From Elysia marginata (Eukaryota; Mollusca; Gastropoda; Plakobranchidae), in NCBI GenBank assembly GCA_019649035.1, contig BMAT01009188.1, forward strand, positions 72,241-93,831: 21,591 bases of DNA, in the 5' to 3' direction. Each line of letters starts with the position of its first letter. The first letter of the stretch is position 1. The position numbers and the translations under genes were made by a program. The notes under the pieces were generated by a model. That model had not been told where the DNA came from. It did no database searches and was given only the letters and a program-made list of their open reading frames with translations. Shown here one piece after another: positions 20,301 through 21,591 of the stretch.

Positions 20301-21431
20301 GGAGACACCGTGACCTTCAAATGTGAGGTCACAGAGTCTGACCTTCCAGCGACATGGTTCAAGGACGGACTGGAGGTCATTTTGTCTGACCAGGTCATTG
20401 CCTCAGTAGACGGCAAGACCCATACGTTGACTATCAAAGACACGCCGCTTGATGCTGACGCGGAGTATACGGTTAAGATAAAAGACAAAGAGAGCAAAGC
20501 CAAGCTTAATGTTCAAGGTGAGGCGAGCTGCCATCTCTTTGACATGGAATAACAGTCGAGGGTTTCAATCCCTCAGACAGATGAATTTTACTTTTGGGCC
20601 AACTTTATTTTAGCTTGCTACTAATCAATACCAAATAACTTATACTTTTCAAATATTTAATTAGGACACGAAAATAATCAAACCAACTAAATAATAGAAC
20701 CTACTTGTAGCTTTCTTTGGTTTATTAGGCTAGTATACCTGCCTAGGTGTATTACTCTTCCAATTTGAATTTCTGGCAATACTGCAAAGAAACCAATGTA
20801 TAACTATTGATTTCTTGAAAAGAAAACAAACACTGTGCAAACATCAGCAGAGTCACTGCATCTAAGACCAAATGAAAGAACCCTTGTTTTTATAACGTTT
20901 CTAAAGTCTAATGATTAAAGTAAACACATTACAACAGGCCTAATTTAAATGGTGTTTAAAAGGTCGATTTCACTTCATTATAAATATGAGTCATTTTGAA
21001 TTCACAAATATATTTTAATGTAATATCGGTAGAGCAACTTACGTTTAAATTTTATGAAAACTAATGCCTGGCTCTTTGCTGTCTTTTAACCAACTTTTCC
21101 ACCATGAATTTTCAACTTAAATATTAAACAAAATTTTTTTATCTTGTCTCCGTCCTTACTTTAGAAGTGGCTGCCGACTTCACACTTCCTCTGTCAGACA
21201 CAACTGCGCAGGCGCATGAATCAGCGACCTTTACCTGTGAGGTCACCAAGGACGACGCTGACGTACAATGGTTAGTTAACAACAAAGAGGTCACACCCAA
21301 TGAAAAGTTCAAGGTCGCAAAAGATGGCAGGAAACACTCTCTCACAGTGGTTGACCTTCAACCCGAGGACAGCGGAGAATTCACAGCCCGGGTGGGCGGT
21401 AACGACACATCGGCTAGCCTCACGGTGTCAG
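110..21431 (+). CDS. Giant tandem-Ig muscle-type protein (obscurin/UNC-89/titin-like), internal part, 16 exons
   Basis: The coding sequence is the join of 110-252, 623-765, 1702-1873, 2479-2676, 3034-3292, 4012-4278, 4809-5087, 6033-6271, 7288-7419, 8134-8302, 9314-9586, 10333-10599, 13448-14494, 18129-18395, 20251-20517 and 21165-21431. All introns are GT-AG, phases agree at every junction, and the joined 4389 bases have no stop. The product has 12 I-set Ig domains, a charged linker after Ig 1 and an acidic disordered segment before Ig 9. Such tandem Ig arrays are known in obscurin/UNC-89, titin/kettin and twitchin, which are intracellular sarcomere proteins binding myosin, actin or signalling partners; that role here is inferred. 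One-domain exons with phase 1 borders resemble obscurin and the titin I-band. No kinase, FnIII, DH-PH or SH3 domain lies in the window, so the family member is undecided. Neither the start nor the end of the gene is present. Confidence 0.9.
253..622 (+). other. Intron 1 (phase 0)
   Basis: AT-rich sequence of 370 bases between the two halves of Ig 1. I see no repeat, RNA gene or further exon in it. Confidence 0.8.
623..765 (+). CDS. Exon 2: end of Ig domain 1 and start of charged linker
   Basis: The acceptor is ggcacag and the donor cacag|gtgggt; the exon enters in phase 0 and leaves in phase 2. The first part, MRDIKNKDAGTYTVTASNEH, is the E-F region and F strand of an I-set domain with the DxGxY signature. 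The usual F-strand Cys is replaced by Val (YTV). After the G strand (PATLMVTD) comes a helix-like stretch, MEEMTDWKSQLKHR, of the type that follows Ig domains in several muscle proteins. Its DWKxxL core loosely resembles the DFRxxL actin-binding motif of myosin light chain kinase; that resemblance is only suggestive. The first Met is internal and is not a start codon. Confidence 0.87.
766..1701 (+). other. Intron 2 (phase 2)
   Basis: AT-rich, 936 bases. Near 1128-1185 there is a small near-direct repeat (gtacactgtacgtc and gtacaccgtacatc) around a T/A run. A GC-richer patch at about 1480-1560 reads briefly like protein but has no fitting splice sites. Confidence 0.75.
1702..1873 (+). CDS. Exon 3: charged linker between Ig 1 and Ig 2
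   Basis: The acceptor is catcatcag and the donor ccagag|gtaagg. The first base completes an Arg codon begun in exon 2 (phase 2), followed by 57 full codons. The product is rich in Glu, Lys, Arg and Pro: an acidic run after EATEM, then VDLRHVEVEEQKSPSPEEEK and a segment with RTPYVPFQKRERPE. No folded domain is recognisable. The SPSP pair is a possible proline-directed phosphorylation site. The phase fit with exons 2 and 4 is the main support, with the GC-rich content against the flanking AT-rich intron. Confidence 0.82.
1874..2478 (+). other. Intron 3 (phase 0), with TTA/TTG/TTC microsatellite
   Basis: AT-rich, 605 bases. It contains the trinucleotide repeat tract at 2149-2250 and nothing else I can recognise. 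Confidence 0.78.
2149..2250. repeat. Compound TTG/TTA and TTC microsatellite
   Basis: Interrupted trinucleotide repeats: TTG and TTA units, then a run of about seven TTC units near 2191-2213, then TTA and TTG units again. Non-coding and within intron 3. Confidence 0.9.
2479..2676 (+). CDS. Exon 4: charged linker, continued
   Basis: The acceptor is atttgacag and the donor gctaag|gttagt, a slightly weak but valid site. Both ends are phase 0, giving 66 codons from LEEGETLTFEMAPREREELE to DEQAFIRQKAK. The first half is probably helical and highly charged (REREELEQFQR), followed by an Ala-rich stretch (AAAPLTAAAVPEDED). There is no recognised domain. The sequence joins directly in frame to the A strand of Ig 2 in exon 5. 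The linker is about 145 residues over exons 2-4 and may act as a flexible spacer or binding segment; this is inference. Confidence 0.82.
2677..3033 (+). other. Intron 4 (phase 0)
   Basis: AT-rich, 357 bases, with no recognisable element. The stretch before exon 5 is CA-rich (accaccca repeats) and not a clear pyrimidine tract. Confidence 0.78.
3034..3292 (+). CDS. Exon 5: Ig domain 2, with both canonical cysteines
   Basis: The acceptor is cacccacag (phase 0 entry) and the donor caac|gtaagt (phase 1 exit). The exon encodes 86 full codons with one complete I-set domain: A strand WQWTVPLQDQAVKE, B-strand Cys at residue 22 (KFQC), C-strand Trp at 33 (VDWTV), an SSPKY stretch near 43-46, and F-strand Cys at 72 (VSC). 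It is the only domain in the window with both standard Cys positions. The exon also marks the change of intron phase: everything upstream enters in phase 0 or 2, while the array downstream uses phase 1 borders. Confidence 0.92.
3293..4011 (+). other. Intron 5 (phase 1)
   Basis: AT-rich, 719 bases. I see no mobile element, RNA gene or extra exon. Confidence 0.78.
4012..4278 (+). CDS. Exon 6: Ig domain 3, 89-residue module
   Basis: The acceptor is atctctaag and the donor caag|gttggt, phase 1 on both sides. The exon is exactly 267 bp, the module length shared with exons 12, 14, 15 and 16. Counting the split codon as residue 1, Phe is at 6 (AEFTITL), B-strand Cys at 25 (FTC) and C-strand Trp at 36 (VQWFVNG). 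The end reads VTVVVGDNKSSAKLTVQ. The F-strand Cys is absent; a Cys sits three residues earlier, in GEDCEV. An acidic DDDE stretch lies in the B-C loop. Confidence 0.93.
4279..4808 (+). other. Intron 6 (phase 1), ending in a CT-repeat
   Basis: 530 bases. The last 55 or so form a CT-rich microsatellite that runs straight into the acceptor. The rest is AT-rich without recognisable elements. Confidence 0.8.
4751..4806. repeat. CT/GTCT microsatellite forming the polypyrimidine tract of exon 7
   Basis: A run of CT and GTCTCT units interrupted by TTTT, immediately followed by the ag of the exon 7 acceptor at 4807-4808. It is a simple repeat and also the splicing pyrimidine tract. Confidence 0.9.
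4809..5087 (+). CDS. Exon 7: Ig domain 4
   Basis: The acceptor lies at the end of a long CT-repeat (ctctctag) and the donor is cgaag|gtgggt, phase 1 on both sides. The exon is 279 bp (93 codons), four codons longer than the usual module because of extra residues in the B-C loop (SIPAKPEKVRW) and the C'-D region. Phe is at 6 (ADFLVPLKDQT), Cys at 25 (FEC) and Trp at 38. The end reads MEDAGEVTVKVGDKDSSAKL, with Val in place of both the F-strand Tyr and Cys. Confidence 0.94.
5088..6032 (+). other. Intron 7 (phase 1)
   Basis: AT-rich, 945 bases. A GC-richer stretch at about 5390-5475 has no reading frame or RNA structure I can support. Nothing else is recognisable. Confidence 0.75.
6033..6271 (+). 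CDS. Exon 8: most of Ig domain 5
   Basis: The acceptor is ttcttccag (phase 1 entry) and the donor gcaaag|gtaagg (phase 0 exit). It encodes the A to F strands of an I-set domain: Phe at 6 (AEFTVPLSDQT), Cys at 25 (FSC), Trp at 36 (VAWFLDED), then RLSIEDVSPDDTGVVKVVAK. The domain is cut by an intron after the F strand, unlike most of its neighbours, and its G strand lies at the start of exon 9. The F-strand Cys is absent (VVKVV). Confidence 0.92.
6334..6646 (+). mobile_element. tRNA-derived SINE with CORE/MIR-like body
   Basis: The 5' part is tRNA-like: an A box (tggtagagtga, 6343-6353) and a B box (ggtacgattcc, 6387-6397) stand 44 bases apart, the usual tRNA spacing, followed by a CCA-like ending. 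The body at about 6417-6485 has cttgggaaagcaatttaccc, then acctgtaaaacggttaccta and cctg, which resembles the central region and tail of CORE/MIR-type SINEs (cttgggcaag, then ctgtaaaatggg and acctacc). The right limit is estimated and I found no target-site duplication. It is unlikely to be a working tRNA gene, because the acceptor stem does not pair well. Confidence 0.78.
7089..7238. repeat. Diverged tandem repeat, three copies of about 50 bp
   Basis: Three units begin near 7089, 7142 and 7190. Units 1 and 3 share aagctttaagg / aagcttttaag, then acagcgccaaaacttccg / acagcgctaaaacttccg; unit 2 is more diverged (gatagtgcctaaacgtccg). The array lies just before the exon 9 acceptor region. Confidence 0.8.
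7288..7419 (+). CDS. Exon 9: bridging exon, end of Ig 5 and start of Ig 6
   Basis: The acceptor is atccccag and the donor gacaag|gtaaat, phase 0 at both ends, 44 codons. It begins with the G strand of Ig 5 (GKSSEAKLVVE) and runs without an intron into the A and B strands of Ig 6 (ELGPDFAVPLKDLTVIEK, then MVCELTKDVDK). The phase 1 intron expected at the domain border is absent here. If skipped, the frame would be kept, but the exon 8 to exon 10 junction would join the F strand of Ig 5 to the C strand of Ig 6, breaking both folds. Confidence 0.9.
7420..8133 (+). other. Intron 9 (phase 0)
   Basis: AT-rich, 714 bases, inside Ig 6. No recognisable element. The sequence just before exon 10 is A-rich, with little pyrimidine tract. 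Confidence 0.78.
8134..8302 (+). CDS. Exon 10: remainder of Ig domain 6
   Basis: The acceptor is accaaacag (phase 0 entry) and the donor caag|gtacgt (phase 1 exit). It begins at the C strand (VRWFVDDIELPEGD) and runs to ASLFVQ. With exon 9 it completes Ig 6 in the usual register, with Cys at 25 and Trp at 36 of the domain. The E-F region is HKLVIKDACIDDEGVVTAQI. The F-strand Cys is absent, and a Cys lies instead in the F-G turn (GDKKCTA). The open frame continues upstream of the acceptor by chance, so the Met at 8110 is not a start. Confidence 0.92.
8303..9313 (+). other. Intron 10 (phase 1), with CTA microsatellite
   Basis: 1011 bases, AT-rich. It contains a long pure CTA repeat (8941-9012) with flanking TTA/TTG units and nothing else recognisable. 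Confidence 0.8.
8941..9012. repeat. (CTA)24 microsatellite
   Basis: About 24 pure CTA units, then TTA and TTG units to about 9042. An open frame across it reads as poly-leucine and is an artefact of the repeat. Confidence 0.95.
9314..9586 (+). CDS. Exon 11: Ig domain 7
   Basis: The acceptor is ttgttccag and the donor gcgg|gtaaga, phase 1 on both sides, 273 bp (91 codons). It has Phe at 6 (PEFIRPLKDVSISEGE), Cys at 25 (FEC) and Trp at 36 (VKWFHEG). The two extra residues fall in the C'-D region (VGEKPDSRYQ). The end reads LPDAGEVMAKVEDKSTHAEL, with no F-strand Cys. This is among the most GC-rich exons: by hand count 38 of 60 bases at 9361-9420 are G or C. Confidence 0.94.
9587..10332 (+). other. 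Intron 11 (phase 1), with MITE-like element
   Basis: 746 bases, AT-rich apart from an inverted-repeat element at 9642-9802 close to the exon 11 donor. Confidence 0.8.
9642..9802. mobile_element. MITE-like element with terminal inverted repeats of about 40 bp
   Basis: The left arm 9642-9682 and the right arm 9763-9802 are inverted copies. A perfect 15-base core, ctatcaagatggcgg, pairs with ccgccatcttgatag, and similarity extends on both sides (agcgatttgt against agcgttttgc; gaagttt at the inner end) with a few mismatches and one gap. The spacer is 80 bases. There is no coding capacity and no clear target-site duplication. It is probably a non-autonomous DNA transposon or foldback element. Confidence 0.75.
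10333..10599 (+). CDS. Exon 12: Ig domain 8, 89-residue module
   Basis: The acceptor is gccaaccag and the donor cgatg|gtgagt, phase 1 on both sides, exactly 267 bp. It has Phe at 6 (VDFTAELSEVHTEE), a Cys pair at 24-25 (LFCCEV) and Trp at 36 (VEWRKDGEPL). The E-F region reads HSLAIKDVDQADVAEYSIVV and the end is SSATLHLD. A Tyr is kept in the F strand (EYSI) but not the Cys. The HSL-I-DV and AEYSIVV pattern is very like that in exon 13, which suggests the two domains are closer to each other than to Ig 3-7. Confidence 0.94.
11213..11402. mobile_element. MITE-like element, 17-bp terminal inverted repeats
   Basis: The left end gggctgttgcataacg (11214-11229) matches, inverted, the right end cgttcatgcaacagccc (11386-11402) with one base inserted. 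The 190-base element has a G-rich stretch at 11284-11300 and no coding capacity. I could not identify a target-site duplication, so the superfamily is not assigned. Confidence 0.72.
11763..11783. repeat. Poly-T run of 21
   Basis: An uninterrupted run of 21 T in intron 12. It could be the tail of an old retroelement on the minus strand, but no body is recognisable. Confidence 0.85.
13448..14494 (+). CDS. Exon 13: acidic Ser-rich disordered segment fused to Ig domain 9
   Basis: The acceptor is ctacaacag and the donor gttcggg|gtgtgt, phase 1 on both sides, 1047 bp (349 codons). A second in-phase acceptor (cacacag, exon from 13463) would shorten it by five codons, and I cannot tell which is used. 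About 258 residues come first. They are rich in Ser, Asp and Glu, with few aromatics and an acidic run at 13891-13923 (AEEEEGEEEI), and are probably disordered. Ig 9 starts near 14224 (SKLNLIVSPLQPTKSF), has Cys at module residue 25, Trp at 36 (VAWEKDGQKIEASSKY), and ends QYSIVCDDDQASSAGLEV. The linker is AT-rich (23 of 60 G or C at 13741-13800) compared with the Ig exons. The TSPPIP near the start is a possible proline-directed phosphorylation site. Confidence 0.88.
14499..14534. repeat. Two perfect tandem copies of an 18-bp unit
   Basis: The unit gtccagtagctagcccat occurs at 14499-14516 and 14517-14534, starting four bases after the exon 13 boundary. A second small duplication (ggtgacgatt / ggtgacgatg) lies at about 14571-14590. 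Confidence 0.95.
17251..17280. repeat. (CAA)10 microsatellite
   Basis: Ten pure CAA units in intron 13. The poly-Gln reading frame across it is an artefact. Confidence 0.95.
17331..17393. repeat. (ATA)n microsatellite
   Basis: About 21 AAT-type units with a single interruption (gat), 50 bases after the CAA repeat. Confidence 0.95.
18129..18395 (+). CDS. Exon 14: Ig domain 10, divergent C-terminal end
   Basis: The acceptor is cttctcag and the donor cgaag|gtttgt, phase 1 on both sides, exactly 267 bp. It has Val at the position usually held by Phe 6 (ELPLKVTLTLARVE), Cys at 25 (FTC) and Trp at 36 (VSWYKEEEKLQASSKH). The E-F region reads HKLIVHDLCPADYTDYLVAI. The last strand is odd: IGSRRLTGRRLLE replaces the usual VGDxxSSAxLTV, with four Arg where neighbours have Ser, Ala and small residues. 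No stop or frameshift is seen, so I call it intact but divergent. Confidence 0.88.
18485..18541. repeat. Three tandem copies of a 19-bp unit
   Basis: The units gcggttccttaataacgtt, gcggttccctagcatcgtt and gcggttctctaataacgtt follow each other without gaps, 90 bases after exon 14. Confidence 0.92.
19193..19446 (-). mobile_element. tRNA-derived SINE-like element, minus strand
   Basis: Read on the minus strand it starts with a tRNA-like head: a possible A box, tggcaaggcga (plus-strand 19412-19422), and a good B box, ggttcgaatc (19381-19390). A body follows and ends in a pyrimidine tail (plus-strand agagaaagagagaaag near 19202-19217). The plus-strand flanks cttagtgtaggacct (about 19181-19195) and cttagtgcaggactt (about 19449-19463) look like an imperfect target-site duplication with two mismatches. 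The A-to-B spacing is about ten bases shorter than usual, so the head is partly decayed. Confidence 0.6.
19911..20121. mobile_element. MITE-like element, 23-bp terminal inverted repeats
   Basis: The left end 19912-19934 (ggtcctttcacaagatgcg, then tacg) and the inverted right end 20099-20121 (ggtcccttcacacgacgca, then tatg) match at 18 of 23 positions. TAA lies just outside each end (19908-19910 and 20123-20125), which would fit a three-base TWA-type duplication of the PIF/Harbinger kind; this assignment is tentative. The interior of about 165 bases has no coding capacity. Confidence 0.7.
20251..20517 (+). CDS. Exon 15: Ig domain 11, 89-residue module
   Basis: The acceptor is gcttcacag and the donor caag|gtgagg, phase 1 on both sides, exactly 267 bp. 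It has Phe at 6 (LEFTIPLTEQTCKEGD), Cys at 25 (FKC) and Trp at 36 (ATWFKDGLEVILSD). The E-F region reads HTLTIKDTPLDADAEYTVKI and the end is KDKESKAKLNVQ. The F-strand Tyr is kept and the Cys is replaced by Val. Together with exons 14 and 16 it continues the one-domain-per-exon array past the long intron 13. Confidence 0.94.
20518..21164 (+). other. Intron 15 (phase 1)
   Basis: AT-rich, 647 bases, with no recognisable element. Confidence 0.8.
21165..21431 (+). CDS. Exon 16: Ig domain 12, last exon in the window
   Basis: The acceptor is tactttag and the donor gtcag|gtaaat, phase 1 on both sides, exactly 267 bp. It has Phe at 6 (ADFTLPLSDTTAQAHE), Cys at 25 (FTC) and Trp at 36 (VQWLVNNKEVTPNEKF). 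The E-F region reads HSLTVVDLQPEDSGEFTARV and the end is GGNDTSASLTVS. Phe stands for the F-strand Tyr and Ala-Arg follows, so there is no F-strand Cys. The donor shows that the gene continues beyond the right edge. Confidence 0.94.
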
Positions 21432-21591
21432 GTAAATTACTTCCCTTGGAGCTTTTTTTATTTTTAATTCTTTGGATCTTGAAAAAATGCGACCCCATGA
21501 ATTCTATTGTGTAGCAACAGAATATGTTTTAATGCTTTATTACTGCAAGTCTTGAAACAAAGAGTCAGAGAGAGAGAGAGAGAGAGAAAGA
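21432..21591 (+). other. Start of the next intron (partial), ending in a GA repeat
   Basis: The 5' part of an intron following exon 16. The window ends in an AG microsatellite from about 21567. A similar (AG)7 run occupies positions 1-15, before exon 1. Confidence 0.8.

Noticed and set aside
1-21591. CRISPR array, operon, phage or bacterial defence system
   Set aside because: The window is eukaryotic intron-exon sequence. The short repeats are microsatellites or tandem duplications without the regular spacers of a CRISPR array.
1-21591. Kinase, fibronectin III, RhoGEF, PH or SH3 domains that would name the gene
   Set aside because: None was found in the joined frame. Only Ig domains and linkers are present, so a specific gene name is not justified.

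Overview
The window is a piece of an animal nuclear genome. GC-rich coding blocks, bounded by GT-AG splice sites, are separated by AT-rich introns of 0.36 to 3.6 kb that carry SINEs, MITE-like elements and microsatellites. No operons, ribosome binding sites or prokaryotic signals are present. I can support one protein-coding gene, on the + strand and open at both ends: an internal part of a giant muscle-type protein made of tandem immunoglobulin I-set domains, of the obscurin/UNC-89/titin class. The coding style and the SINEs would suit an invertebrate, perhaps a mollusc or other lophotrochozoan, but this is inference.

Sixteen exons join in a single frame with matching intron phases and give 4389 coding bases (1463 codons). 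Exons 1-2 (110-765) hold most of a first Ig domain. Exons 2-4 (to 2676) then run into a charged, low-complexity linker of about 145 residues. Exons 5-12 (3034-10599) hold Ig domains 2-8. Exon 13 (13448-14494) is unusually long: about 258 residues of acidic, Ser-rich, probably disordered sequence followed by Ig 9. Exons 14-16 (18129-21431) hold Ig 10-12, one domain per exon.

From Ig 3 onward the modules keep a strict register: hydrophobic at residue 6, Cys at 25, Trp at 36 (38 in Ig 4). Five exons are exactly 267 bp with phase 1 introns on both sides, the usual sign of growth by exon duplication. Only Ig 2 has the usual second (F-strand) Cys. The Ig 5-Ig 6 pair departs from the one-exon-one-domain plan: a short exon bridges the two domains.

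The introns contain two tRNA-derived SINE-like elements (6334-6646 on +, 19193-19446 on -), three short inverted-repeat elements (9642-9802, 11213-11402, 19911-20121), several microsatellites and small tandem repeats. No kinase, fibronectin III, RhoGEF, PH or SH3 domain is visible, so the gene cannot be named more exactly. I found no previously undescribed system; the points of interest are the domain and exon architecture and the small mobile elements.
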